From NCBI RefSeq assembly GCF_020804225.1, contig NZ_WJBI01000005.1:1-64000 (forward strand): a DNA stretch of 64,000 bases, given 5' to 3'. Positions 36,934-45,732 of this stretch are shown in pieces. Below the pieces are notes generated by a model, which made no database searches, was not told the DNA's origin, and saw only the letters and a program-made list of their open reading frames with translations. How positions within the stretch are numbered: position 1 is the first letter of the stretch; each line of letters begins with the position of its first letter. Source of the DNA: Methanosarcina sp. DH2. GTDB taxonomy: Archaea > Halobacteriota > Methanosarcinia > Methanosarcinales > Methanosarcinaceae. A program made the translations under genes and the position numbers.

Positions 36934-37782
36934 ATGACACAGCAATTTACTCTTACCATAGAATCTGGAAAGAACAGACTTGGAGAACAGGAAGGGTTTG
37001 ACAGGATAGAGATCAGGCCCGGAGATACTCTGTCAATAGTGGGTCCGACAGGTTCAGGAAAATCGGCTTTAATCAATGACATTGAAACTCTTGCACAGGG
37101 AGATACCATAACAGGACGAAGGATTCTAATCAATGGGGAAGAACCTCCCGAGTCGTTTGTACGGGAGCCCGCCTTCAAACCTATTTCCATGATAACCCAG
37201 AATACACGCTGTCTGGCTGACCTTTCCGTCGAAGAATTCCTGCTTATGCACATAAGGGCACGGAAACCTGGCAGGGAAGATCTGCTCGACGAAACAATAA
37301 ATCTTGCAAATACATTTACCGGAGAAGAGATCAGCCCTGAAAGCCGGATGAGCGGTTTATCCGGAGGTCAGACCCGGTCTCTTATGATTGCAGATGCCCT
37401 TGTAATCGGGGACACTCCGATACTTCTCCTTGACGAGATTGAAAATGCAGGGATCTTCAAAGACCGCGTTATCCAGTCTCTCCATGGAGGAAATAAGGCT
37501 GTTATCCTTGTAACACACGACCCTTACCTGGCTCTTACAGCAGGCAGGCGCATAGTAATGAGACATGGAGGAGTCGCCTCTGTGATCGAACCGACAGGCA
37601 AGGAGCAGGACCTTATTGAAGACCTTGCCTTAATTGAAGACAGAATGCATCAGATCAGAGAAAAGCTCAGGCTTGGAGCTTCTTTTTCCTCTGGTTCTCC
37701 TTCTGGTTCTTCAGTCAGTTCTTCAGCCAATCCTTCAGAAGTTTTGACTGATGTGGTTGAACAGGGGATGGTCTATAAATGA
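36934..37782 (+). CDS. ABC-type ATPase, first gene of a methanogen cluster
   Basis: 282 residues with one ABC ATPase domain: Walker A GPTGSGKSAL (37-46), Q-loop ITQNTRCL, signature LSGGQTRSLMIADAL, Walker B ILLLDEIEN, switch VTHDP. There is no membrane part, and the C-terminal 60 residues are a helical, then Ser-rich, tail. The next gene overlaps it by four bases, and two more follow closely (GTPase, FeS protein, DUF39 protein). No permease is present, so the ATPase probably drives a protein-assembly or maturation step and not transport. That is inference from context. Confidence 0.75.
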   Translation: MTQQFTLTIESGKNRLGEQEGFDRIEIRPGDTLSIVGPTGSGKSALINDIETLAQGDTITGRRILINGEEPPESFVREPAFKPISMITQNTRCLADLSVEEFLLMHIRARKPGREDLLDETINLANTFTGEEISPESRMSGLSGGQTRSLMIADALVIGDTPILLLDEIENAGIFKDRVIQSLHGGNKAVILVTHDPYLALTAGRRIVMRHGGVASVIEPTGKEQDLIEDLALIEDRMHQIREKLRLGASFSSGSPSGSSVSSSANPSEVLTDVVEQGMVYK

Positions 37783-38483
37783 AGCTCCTAATAATTGCAG
37801 GCCCTCCCAGCGGAGGAAAAACTGCTGTAGTCCGCCAGATCATAAAGAATCTGCCTGAAGGCTCACTTCCTGCCTTCCTGAAAATCGATGTTGTGCATGC
37901 AACTGAAGATGAAGAGCTTGCAGAAGAGTTTGGCATTCCTGTCAAAAAGGTATATTCCGGAGATGTATGTCCTGACCATATGGGAATCCTGGTCCTTGAC
38001 GATGCATTGCACTGGGCTGAGAACCTGTCAAGAAATATTCTGATAGTCGAAAGTGCAGGGCTCTGTCTCAGGTGTACTCCATACACAACTTACTCGCTTG
38101 GAATTGCAGTTGTAAGCGCGATCTCAGGAACAAATTCACCTTTCAAAATGACACCTCTTCTCGCTCTTGCAGATGTGGCAGTTGTTACAAAAACCGATCT
38201 TGTATCACAGGCAGAAAAAGAGGTTTTCAGGGAAAGCATCAGAAAAGTTGTCCCGGGTATTGATATTGTAGAGACAAATGCAATTCAGGGAACCGGGCTC
38301 AGATATTTGATTAGGAGAATTGTCAATCAACCCGAAATAGGATCGGACCCTATCATGCTCAGAGGCTCCCCTCCTCTCGGAGTATGTACGGTATGTATCG
38401 GCAAAAAAGAGATTGGGTGGAAAAACCACTTTGGAGTCATCCGGCCGCTTGATATGCCAGAGCCCCTGTACAGAGGTGACTGA
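37779..38483 (+). CDS. HypB/UreG-like P-loop GTPase
   Basis: 234 residues of the SIMIBI G3E type: Walker A GPPSGGKTAVV (8-18), DVVHATEDEELAEEFGIP, a metal-chaperone-like ESAGLCLRCTPY motif (two Cys), guanine-specificity motif VVTKTDL, and VETNAIQGTGL. Two more cysteines (CTVC) lie near the C-terminus. HypB and UreG relatives insert nickel into enzymes, so a metal or cofactor insertion job is plausible. It overlaps the ABC ATPase gene (ATGA) and is followed by the FeS gene after two bases, so the three are translationally coupled. Confidence 0.75.
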   Translation: MKLLIIAGPPSGGKTAVVRQIIKNLPEGSLPAFLKIDVVHATEDEELAEEFGIPVKKVYSGDVCPDHMGILVLDDALHWAENLSRNILIVESAGLCLRCTPYTTYSLGIAVVSAISGTNSPFKMTPLLALADVAVVTKTDLVSQAEKEVFRESIRKVVPGIDIVETNAIQGTGLRYLIRRIVNQPEIGSDPIMLRGSPPLGVCTVCIGKKEIGWKNHFGVIRPLDMPEPLYRGD

Positions 38484-38485
38484 TT

Positions 38486-39250
38486 GTGATTGAATGGAAT
38501 CCCCCGGGTAAAGACTGTGGAGCCTGCGGTTCTCAGACCTGTTCTGTTTTTGTTAACCGGCTTGGAGCCGGGCTGGCAGAGCCGGAATTATGCCCTTTTT
38601 ACAGTAAAAACAATATGTATAGTCAGGACAATATCCTGAGTCAGGATAACATTCTAAGCCAGAATAATGTTCTAAGCCAGGATAATGTTCTAAGCCAGGA
38701 TAACATTTTAAGCCAGGATAATGCTTTGAGCCGCGAGAGCCTTTTGAGCCGGGAAAATCTTGCAATCCAGGCTAGAAACATCACTTACTCAGGTGTAGAT
38801 GTTGTCGGAAAAGAATATGACTTTGTTCTTCTTCCGTTTTCTGGTGAGCCTTCAGCACGTAAATTCATAGTACCGTTCAGGGCAGACATTGTAGAAAAAT
38901 GGGATATTAAAAAAGGAGATCTTGTAACCGGTCGTCCGGCAGGTCCCGGATGCCCTGTCTATCATGCTTTACGGGTCCTCAGCGCAAATCCGGTAACGGG
39001 TGTAATTGAATGCCATACTGTTGGACCCATGGCTGCAAGAACAGAAGACGTGCATGACGTTCAGGCGTATCATGTCCACGCTTTTGAAGGAATTGCAAGT
39101 ACTGTAAGAAAACCCCCTGTCTTCGGAACCCGCCAGTATTTCCTGCCTAGCAACTGCATGATAGGGCTTGCCCATACTGCTCTTGTAAACATGAGTTTTC
39201 AGAAACCTTCAGGACTCCACGTCCGGCTTGAGGACATAAGGATATTGTGA
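38486..39250 (+). CDS. FeS-domain protein with tandem-repeat linker
   Basis: 254 residues from GTG 38486, with GAGGTGA seven bases before it. The N-terminus binds a [4Fe-4S] cluster by C11, C14, C19 and C36 (CX2CX4CX16C, the FeS domain type found in CO dehydrogenase/acetyl-CoA synthase subunits). Residues 44-86 are about seven six-residue repeats of the form DNILSQ, from 18-bp DNA repeats. The remainder (GYxxG-like VVGKEYDFVLLPFSG, KWDIKKGDLVTGRPAGPGCPVYHAL) is conserved but of unknown fold. It is the third gene of the cluster. The linker repeat looks like slipped-strand expansion. Confidence 0.7.
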   Translation: MIEWNPPGKDCGACGSQTCSVFVNRLGAGLAEPELCPFYSKNNMYSQDNILSQDNILSQNNVLSQDNVLSQDNILSQDNALSRESLLSRENLAIQARNITYSGVDVVGKEYDFVLLPFSGEPSARKFIVPFRADIVEKWDIKKGDLVTGRPAGPGCPVYHALRVLSANPVTGVIECHTVGPMAARTEDVHDVQAYHVHAFEGIASTVRKPPVFGTRQYFLPSNCMIGLAHTALVNMSFQKPSGLHVRLEDIRIL

Positions 39251-39289
39251 AGGTCTTGAAGAGATAGGGAAATACAAGAACGGGATACT

Positions 39290-40534
39290 ATGAAGACCAT
39301 TGAAGAGATAAACCGGAAAATCGCCAATAATGAGGCGATAATCCTGACTGCTGCAGAACTCAAGTCCATGGTGCGTGACGGACAAAAGGTTACCGTCGAT
39401 GATGTGGATGTGGTCACTACCGGAACCTTTGGCGTGATGTCCGGTACAATGGCAGTTATAATGGTACCTGTAGCCGAAAAATGCAGTTTTGAGAGAGCAG
39501 ATGCAATCTGGCTAAACGGTGTGCCTGCCCAGCCCGGACCCTGCCCGAACGAACGGCTTGGGGTTGTTGACCTTGTGGTAAACGGGACAGCCCGGGCAGA
39601 TGATCGGTACGGCGGAGGGCACCTTTTCCGGGACTTTGTGAAAGGAAAAGAGATTGAAGTCCTCGTAGAAGCACACGGCAGAAGATATGAAAATCAGGTT
39701 ATGCTTGATGACATCGACTTTGCCAGGATAATCACTACAAGGCTCGCATTTAAAAATTACCACGCACTGATAAACCCTACTTCCTCCACGATCAACACCA
39801 TCTTCTCTGTGACAGGCCTGACAGGTCCTTTTAAGGAAACAACGGTATCAGGATGCGGTGAAATAAACCCTCTGCAAAACGATCCTTCCCACAGGATAAT
39901 AGGTGTGGGTACAAGAGTTCTTTTAAACGGCGCATCCGGTTATATTATGGGGAAAGGGACCAGAGCCAGCCCTGATAAACCGAATGTCTCAGCCTATGCA
40001 GAAATGAAAGACATGGACCCGACGATGATGGGTGGGATGAAAACCACACACGGACCTGAATGCCTGACATCTCTTGCGGTTCCTATCCCTGTCCTTGATG
40101 AAGACATCCTCTCAGGATTAAAAATCCTGGACCAGAATGTCCCATTACCCGTATCAGACATAAACGGGCGTACTTCACATTCAAAAGTAAATTACGGGCA
40201 TATCTGGAGAGATACCGACAAAGTGATCCTTGTCGAAAAAGATAGATGCCTGCACCACCCGGATTGTGCCGCAATGCGCACCTGTCCCACGGAAGCAATC
40301 TCGAATAATTTCGTCATCAATAGAGACCTTTGCATTAACTGCGGAACCTGTACACTCCAGTGTTCTGAAGGAGTATTCCGTGCAAGACTTGGGTCCATAG
40401 AACTGGCTGAAGGAACTGTCCCTATATCATTGAGGCAGTCTGACAGGGCAAGGGCAGAAAGGCTCTGTACGATGCTTAAGAATCGTATTCTGAAGCACAA
40501 GTTTACACCAACACAGATGATGGAACCTCTTTGA
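39290..40534 (+). CDS. DUF39/ferredoxin protein (methanogenesis marker 16 type)
   Basis: 414 residues: an N-terminal DUF39 (homocysteine-biosynthesis-type) domain (TTGTFGVMSGTMAVIMVPV, SGCGEINPLQND, GKGTRASPDKPNVSAYAEMK) and a C-terminal two-cluster ferredoxin (CLHHPDCAAMRTCP, CINCGTCTLQC). DUF39 relatives convert aspartate semialdehyde to homocysteine using sulfide-derived sulfur. This family is restricted to methanogens and its exact reaction is unknown. It ends the ABC-GTPase-FeS operon (39-base gap). The context of desulfurase, FdhD and cysteine genes supports a sulfur or metal-sulfur task. Confidence 0.8.
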   Translation: MKTIEEINRKIANNEAIILTAAELKSMVRDGQKVTVDDVDVVTTGTFGVMSGTMAVIMVPVAEKCSFERADAIWLNGVPAQPGPCPNERLGVVDLVVNGTARADDRYGGGHLFRDFVKGKEIEVLVEAHGRRYENQVMLDDIDFARIITTRLAFKNYHALINPTSSTINTIFSVTGLTGPFKETTVSGCGEINPLQNDPSHRIIGVGTRVLLNGASGYIMGKGTRASPDKPNVSAYAEMKDMDPTMMGGMKTTHGPECLTSLAVPIPVLDEDILSGLKILDQNVPLPVSDINGRTSHSKVNYGHIWRDTDKVILVEKDRCLHHPDCAAMRTCPTEAISNNFVINRDLCINCGTCTLQCSEGVFRARLGSIELAEGTVPISLRQSDRARAERLCTMLKNRILKHKFTPTQMMEPL

Positions 40535-41204
40535 TAGAGAGGTTTTTATTCCCTTTTTGATGCGGTCTTTCAGCCAGATATCGCTTTTCAGGCTTAGTGG
40601 ACACATATTTTAAGATCTAATGGCCGTACAACGTTACTAGTACTGTGATTCCAAAGTATATTACAATCCTGAATTTTGAATAGACCTATAGGTCAACGAA
40701 TTTCCCACTACTGAACAAGGGGCTTGTTTTGGAATCGATGCACTAGCTTACTATGTGGTTCTTGTCACGCTCGACGCAGGAGAGCGGCCTTTCCCTCAAT
40801 AAAATGGAGAAAAAAGAAGAGAATAGGTAAATAAAAATAGGTAAATAAAAATAGGCAAATAAGAATAGGGAAATAAAAATAGGTAAATAAGAATAGGCAA
40901 GTATAGTCTACGTCTGCTTTTATTACTTTTGTTACTTTTTCAAGTTTATTTTTATTTTTCTTCTTTTCACTTCTTTTTGTCTTTAACTTTTTAAACTTTT
41001 TCAGGAATAAACGCCAGACAAGCTGGTGCAGGCGCTGATATTTACTTGTGGATCAAAACCGGTTCCCGGATTACATAGAAGTATTTTTGGGAATGATGAG
41101 GATATCTCCCCAGAATTTCACTGTAGATTCAGTATCATTCTTATTAGAGCGGGTTCGTTTTCGGGACAAAAAGTATTTTACCGATAAGTGCTCTTTCCAG
41201 TGTA
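40535..41204. other. Intergenic gap with repeats
   Basis: No gene. It holds a reversed partial copy of the dispersed element (40762-40812), an AATAGGTAAATAAAA minisatellite (40823-40902) and a REP-like palindrome (41011-41034). A plus frame at 41048-41236 shows no protein character. Confidence 0.5.
40762..40812 (-). repeat. Dispersed intergenic repeat, partial reversed copy
   Basis: The stretch GTCACGCTCGACGCAGGAGA followed by GCGGCCTTTCCC and GAAAAAAGAAGAGAA is the reverse complement of the left part of the element at 46322. Confidence 0.6.
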
Positions 41205-41218
41205 TTCACAATTGTGAA
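41205..41218. promoter_or_regulatory. Perfect sulfur-type operator
   Basis: TTCACAATTGTGAA, a perfect 14-bp palindrome, lies about 27 bases after a TATA-like AAAGTATTTTACC. It would overlap the transcription start of the small ORF-desulfurase-FdhD unit. Confidence 0.8.
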
Positions 41219-41291
41219 GTCAAATTCAAGATTTAAAGTTTCTGGAGCTGGCAAGGCAGAGTTACCCAAATCAGGCGGTCGGTATATATCC

Positions 41292-41501
41292 ATGCAAAGG
41301 GAACGTTTATACGATGCGTTGATCGAAGAACTTTCCAGAATTAAATGCCTGCTTATTTCATATTCGAAATGTTTTATTCCGGAGGATAGGCAGTATCTTA
41401 CTTATATTTGTAAAATTTGTAAACTACTTGCGCCAAAAAGCTCCGCGAATACTCGAAACCTTAAAAGATACAGAAGCGGTAGCATGGATGAAGTGTTATG
41501 A
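41292..41501 (+). CDS. Small Cys-containing protein before the desulfurase
   Basis: About 69 residues starting MQRERLYDALIEELSRIK, with C-X9-C (CLLISYSKC allowing for spacing) and CKIC, then a Lys/Arg-rich tail. The stop overlaps the desulfurase start (ATGA), and the frame begins just behind a perfect operator, so it is likely translated and coupled. No good ribosome site is seen before ATG 41292; the frame is open from a GTG inside the operator (41214). No family is recognised. A sulfur-acceptor or Fe-S role is possible. Confidence 0.5.
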   Translation: MQRERLYDALIEELSRIKCLLISYSKCFIPEDRQYLTYICKICKLLAPKSSANTRNLKRYRSGSMDEVL

Positions 41502-42724
41502 ATATTGAAGATTGTTTGGCTGACTTCCGGATACCTCAGTACCTCCATTACATGGATAGTGCTGCGACCAGCCTTATCCCTGAGCCTGTTATAGCTTCCA
41601 TGAACGAATACGACCTGCAGTACCGTGCTAATGTAGGCAGAGGGATGCACAGGCTGACAAGGGTTGCGACACAGAGGTACCAGGACGCACATGATATTGT
41701 CAGCAGTTTTATTGGTGGGGATGAAGGCATAACAGTCTTTACCAGAAACACTACAGAAGCCATCAACACGGTTGCAGCCGGACTGGACTGGCAGCCCGGA
41801 GACCGGTTAGTTACAACAGTTATGGAGCATCACTCTAACCTGCTTCCCTGGCTCCGTCTGCGTCAAAAAGGTGTCGAGATAGTTATTCTCCAGCCGGGTC
41901 CGGAAGGCATTTTTGATACAGAGGTTTTTAATGAAGCAGTTACTGCTGACACAAAACTGGTTGCAATAAGCCATGTTTCAAATGTGCTTGGTACCGTACA
42001 GCCTGTCCGCGAGATTGCTGGTATCTGCAAAGAGCGTGGAGCATATTTTCTGGTTGACGGGGCGCAGTCTGTCCCTCATTTTCCTGTGAATATTCAGGAT
42101 ATGGGATGCGACTTCCTGTGTTTTTCAGGGCACAAGATGCTTGGCCCAACCGGTACTGGTGTGCTGTGGATGCGAGATGCGGTTCTTTCTCCACTCATGG
42201 TAGGGGGAGGCACAGTTGATGACGTGGTTATTGAAGGTGTAATTACTGAAAATGCAGACACTGAAGATGCCATCACCGAAGGATATACCCTGACTGAAGG
42301 TTATAAGCGATACGAAGCCGGCACACCGCATATCTCTGGAGCAATTGGGCTGGCGCAGGCAGTGAAATATCTTGAAAACCTGGGGATGGATGCTGTCTTC
42401 AGGCACGAACAGAAGCTAGCATCACGTCTTCTTGCAGAGCTTGTCGGAATAGATAATGTCACTGTTTATGGGCCGCAGGACATAAAAAACAGGATTGGTG
42501 TAGTTTCTTTTACCATAGACAGGATTCACCCTCATGAAATAGCCTATTTGCTTGACGAAAGAGCGGCGGTTCTTGTCCGTTCCGGAGATCACTGCTGTAT
42601 CCCATTAATGAAGTATATGGGGCTTGAAAACGGCACTGTGAGGGCTAGCCTTTATCTGTACAATACTTTAGAAGAGATAGACCTGCTTATTGAAACAATC
42701 GAAGAAATAGCTCGTATAGTGTAA
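41498..42724 (+). CDS. SufS-like cysteine desulfurase
   Basis: 408 residues, class V PLP enzyme. Motifs in order are YMDSAATSLIPEPV, TRNTTEAINTVA, MEHHSNLLPWLRL, the PLP-Asp region DGAQSVPHFPV, the Lys loop FSGHKMLGPTGTGVLWMR, and a C-terminal SGDHCCIPLM where the persulfide Cys of group II enzymes lies. A poorly conserved Glu/Thr-rich insertion (about 245-265) is present. It releases sulfur from cysteine to acceptor proteins. It overlaps the small ORF upstream and precedes fdhD, which accepts such sulfur, so the pair probably feeds molybdenum or tungsten cofactor sulfuration. Operator upstream at 41205. Confidence 0.85.
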   Translation: MNIEDCLADFRIPQYLHYMDSAATSLIPEPVIASMNEYDLQYRANVGRGMHRLTRVATQRYQDAHDIVSSFIGGDEGITVFTRNTTEAINTVAAGLDWQPGDRLVTTVMEHHSNLLPWLRLRQKGVEIVILQPGPEGIFDTEVFNEAVTADTKLVAISHVSNVLGTVQPVREIAGICKERGAYFLVDGAQSVPHFPVNIQDMGCDFLCFSGHKMLGPTGTGVLWMRDAVLSPLMVGGGTVDDVVIEGVITENADTEDAITEGYTLTEGYKRYEAGTPHISGAIGLAQAVKYLENLGMDAVFRHEQKLASRLLAELVGIDNVTVYGPQDIKNRIGVVSFTIDRIHPHEIAYLLDERAAVLVRSGDHCCIPLMKYMGLENGTVRASLYLYNTLEEIDLLIETIEEIARIV

Positions 42725-42800
42725 GGAATACAGTGCAAGGAATACAGTGCAAGGAATACAGTGCAAGAAGTATTGCCAAGGAGTATTGTGCAAGGAGTAT
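42723..42800. repeat. Short tandem repeats between desulfurase and fdhD
   Basis: About five units of GTGCAAGGAATACA and variants (AAGAAGTATTGCC, AAGGAGTATTGTG). Some units supply AAGGAG, the ribosome site of fdhD, so copy number could affect spacing or translation. Confidence 0.7.
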
Positions 42801-42806
42801 GATGTG

Positions 42807-43673
42807 ATGTACAGAACTGTCCCCTGTATAAAGTATGATAACGGGTCAATGGTCCCGTCGTCACATGAAGTCGTAATGGAAGTGCCTCTTGCAGTCTTCG
42901 TCAACGGCCGCCACGCTCTAACTGCAATGATAAGCCCGACGATGCTTGAAGAGTTTGTAACAGGATTTTTATACATAGAAAAGATCATCCGTAAACTTGA
43001 GGACATCGAATCGTTGCGTATAGAAGAAAACAGAGAAAAAGACAAAGAAAAAAACAAAGAAGAAAATAGAGAAAAAAACAAAGAAGAAAATAGAGAAAAA
43101 AGTAAAGAAAAGAGTAGAGATATAAATAGTGTCGGTACCCTGAGTGCCAGTGTCCTGACAAAAAATCCCTCTTCGATCATGCTTTCAGGTAAAACAGTTC
43201 TTTCAGGATGTGGCGGCGACACTTCATACCTTGATGCTGACAGGCTTCCAAAAATTAAGTCGGATCTGGTCACTGATGTTTCGATAATAAAGAATATAAT
43301 GAAAGAAACACTGGTTTCAGACATTCATGCCAGAACAGGCGGCATACACATTGTAGGTCTTTTTGGGCCTGATGGAAAGATCTGTATAATAGAAGATATC
43401 GGCAGACACAACGCTCTTGACAAGGTAATAGGTTACGGATTGAAGCATGATGTAGACTTATCGAGGACAATTGTAGCCTGTTCGGGAAGGCTTTCTTCTG
43501 AAATGGTAAGGAAATGCCTTATGGCAAATATTCCTGTTATCGCATCCAGAGGTGCAACCACGACGCTTGCTATAAGCATGGCAGAGCAAGCCGGTCTTAC
43601 AATTATCGGTTTTGTCCGGAGCCAGAAAATGAATATTTATACAGGCGTGGAAAGAGTCAGGAATCAGGAGTAA
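42807..43673 (+). CDS. fdhD: FdhD-like sulfur carrier for molybdopterin enzymes
   Basis: About 288 residues from ATG 42807 (AAGGAG 9 bases before it; a GTG three bases earlier is also possible). It has the FdhD order: EVPLAVFVNG, MISPTMLEEFVTGFLY, SGCGGDTS (only one Cys, 135, where bacterial proteins have CX2C), RTGGIHIVGLF, DIGRHNALDKVIGYG, GRLSSEMVRKC and ASRGATTTLAI. Residues 73-105 are a Lys/Glu/Asn-rich repetitive insertion. FdhD moves sulfur from a desulfurase to the metal cofactor of formate dehydrogenase. None is in the window, so formylmethanofuran dehydrogenase is a possible client. Confidence 0.85.
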   Translation: MYRTVPCIKYDNGSMVPSSHEVVMEVPLAVFVNGRHALTAMISPTMLEEFVTGFLYIEKIIRKLEDIESLRIEENREKDKEKNKEENREKNKEENREKSKEKSRDINSVGTLSASVLTKNPSSIMLSGKTVLSGCGGDTSYLDADRLPKIKSDLVTDVSIIKNIMKETLVSDIHARTGGIHIVGLFGPDGKICIIEDIGRHNALDKVIGYGLKHDVDLSRTIVACSGRLSSEMVRKCLMANIPVIASRGATTTLAISMAEQAGLTIIGFVRSQKMNIYTGVERVRNQE

Positions 43674-43726
43674 GCTTGATTAAAATTCCTTAATGCTTAT
43701 TATAATCCCTTAATGCTTTACTGTGA

Positions 43727-43768
43727 GTTTTTAACTATGAGTCTTTAACTATGAGTCTTTAACTATGA
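43727..43768. repeat. 14-bp tandem repeat, three copies
   Basis: GTCTTTAACTATGA, with the first copy slightly changed, between fdhD and thiM. Confidence 0.7.
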
Positions 43769-43910
43769 GTCATTAATGCTTAACAAATAAGAGTCCTAAG
43801 AGTCCTGACCATTTTCCAGATGAAGATTTACTAAGCAATATATAATACTTATTTTTATCACTCATAACTTTAAACCACGCAGAATTTAAAATGCCTATCG
43901 AGGAATACTA

Positions 43911-44696
43911 ATGAAAAACCCGCTAAAAACAATAAGGGAAACAAAACCCCTGATCCACCATATCACTAACTGGGTAACTATTTACGACTGCGCAAATATA
44001 ACAAGAGTTTTTGGTGCGCTCCCTGTAATGGCGCATGCTCCTGAAGAATGTGCTGATATGACAGGAATATCATCCGCGCTCGTGCTGAATATAGGGACCC
44101 TTACATCTGAAATAATTGATTCCATGCTTATCTCCGCTGCCGCTGCAAACGAAAAGAAAATTCCTGTAGTACTTGATGCAGTCGGAGTTGGAGCTACGAA
44201 ATTCAGGGATGAGATGGCTGCAAAAATCCTTGGCTCTGTCCATATTGACATAATCAAAGGCAACTATTCCGAGATTGCAAAACTGGCAGGTGAAAATGCT
44301 GAAACAAAAGGCGTTGAAGCAACTTCTATTAGTGCCGACCCCGAGAAAGTTGCGAAAGAGTTTGCAAAATCAAGCTCTTCTGTCGTGGTAATGACCGGAA
44401 AAGAAGATATAATAAGTGACGGAAGCAGGACCTTTATTGTAAAGAACGGGAATGAGTTAATGGGGTCAATTGTCGGGACCGGATGCATGGCTGCATCCAT
44501 AATCGGTTCATTTGCTTCGGTAAATCCGGACTACTGTGATGCGGCTAAAGACGCTTTATGCTATTTTGGGGTTGCAGGAGAACTTGCAGCTGAAAACTCA
44601 AAAGGACCTGGAAGTTTTAAGGTTAACCTGTACGACGAAGTGTTCGATATGTCCGATGAAAAAGTAAAGGATATGATGAAAGTCGAAGAAAGGTGA
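43911..44696 (+). CDS. thiM: Hydroxyethylthiazole kinase
   Basis: 261 residues of the ribokinase-like ThiM fold: [47 protein letters not shown] and the ATP/anion-hole motif [15 protein letters not shown]. It phosphorylates 4-methyl-5-hydroxyethylthiazole for thiamine salvage. Length is normal. thiE follows 300 bases later in the same direction, with repeats between. The thiazole sulfur links thiamine to the sulfur genes around it, but no operator of the island type is seen in front. Confidence 0.92.
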   Translation: MKNPLKTIRETKPLIHHITNWVTIYDCANITRVFGALPVMAHAPEECADMTGISSALVLNIGTLTSEIIDSMLISAAAANEKKIPVVLDAVGVGATKFRDEMAAKILGSVHIDIIKGNYSEIAKLAGENAETKGVEATSISADPEKVAKEFAKSSSSVVVMTGKEDIISDGSRTFIVKNGNELMGSIVGTGCMAASIIGSFASVNPDYCDAAKDALCYFGVAGELAAENSKGPGSFKVNLYDEVFDMSDEKVKDMMKVEER

Positions 44697-44845
44697 ACCT
44701 GAAAAAAGGGCATTCTGGCGGTTTGTTTGATTGGTTTGGATACTATTTCAGGGCACTGTGAATAGCATCTACCTATCGCTTCTGTTCCGCGCCCCGGCGA
44801 CTGGAGCCGGCCGCCTTTGAATAAATGAAATTATAAACATCTGGA

Positions 44846-44917
44846 ACTGAAAAGCCGATTGACACTGAAAAGACAATTGGTACTGAAAAGACAATTGGTA
44901 CTGAAAAGACGATAATC
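44846..44917. repeat. 18-bp tandem repeat, four copies
   Basis: ACTGAAAAGACAATTGGT; the second and third copies are exact and the outer ones diverged. It lies between thiM and thiE. Confidence 0.85.
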
Positions 44918-45000
44918 ACAATACTAACAATTTAGCGGTTGGTTTACTAATTTTTAAATTTAATTATTTTTAAACACACGTGTTAATGGGTTGAAGTGTA

Positions 45001-45732
45001 ATGGATCAGAAAAACTGCAATCAGAAAAATTCCGATAAAATGAATTTTAATCAGAAAGATCTATCCCAGAGAGATCTCTCCCAGAACTATTCTCTTTTAA
45101 AAGAGATCGATTTTTATCTTGTGACAGACTCCGGGCTCTCAAAGAAAGGGACTTTATCCGATGTAAAGGAGGCAGTTGAAGCAGGCTGCAAGATTATTCA
45201 ATACCGCGAGAAAAACAAGAGTACAAAAGAGATGATTGATGAAGCATCCGAAATCAAGAGAATCTGCAGGGATAGAGCAATTTTTCTCGTAAATGACAGA
45301 ATTGACGTTGCTTTAGCAGTTGATGCGGATGGAGTTCACATAGGCCAGGATGATATGCCGATTGAAACTGCAAAAAAACTTATGGGCCAGGACAAGGTAA
45401 TCGGTCTTACTGTCCACAACGTTGATGAAGCAATCGAAGCAGAAAAAAGTGGAGCTGATTATGTAGGTCTCGGCTCAATATTTGATACTGCTACTAAAAA
45501 AGACGCAGGAAAAGGGATTGGGCCTGTCAGAATAAGAGACGTCAAAAACGCGATAAGAATCCCTGTAGTTGCTATTGGCGGAATTAATAAAGAGAACTGC
45601 AGGACCGTTATTGAAAACGGTGCTGACAGTCTTGTTGCAATCTCTGCAATTGTATGCAGCGGCGATGTAAAAAAGGAAACCAGAGAGTTCATTAATATTA
45701 TTCGGGAAGTAAAAAGCCCAAGTAGTCCATAA
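45001..45732 (+). CDS. thiE: Thiamine phosphate synthase
   Basis: 243 residues, TIM barrel: [67 protein letters not shown] and [12 protein letters not shown]. It joins the thiazole and pyrimidine phosphates to thiamine phosphate. The N-terminus has an extra 30 residues of Asn/Gln/Asp/Lys-rich repeat ([11 protein letters not shown]) before the barrel, which is unusual. ATG 45001 includes this tail; no in-frame start lies between it and the barrel. Usual context with thiM. Confidence 0.9.
   Translation: MDQKNCNQKNSDKMNFNQKDLSQRDLSQNYSLLKEIDFYLVTDSGLSKKGTLSDVKEAVEAGCKIIQYREKNKSTKEMIDEASEIKRICRDRAIFLVNDRIDVALAVDADGVHIGQDDMPIETAKKLMGQDKVIGLTVHNVDEAIEAEKSGADYVGLGSIFDTATKKDAGKGIGPVRIRDVKNAIRIPVVAIGGINKENCRTVIENGADSLVAISAIVCSGDVKKETREFINIIREVKSPSSP

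Noticed and set aside
44941-45000. ACACGTGT palindrome before thiE as a second operator or a TPP riboswitch
   Set aside because: The palindrome occurs once only, and I could not see the conserved TPP-riboswitch core sequences around it.
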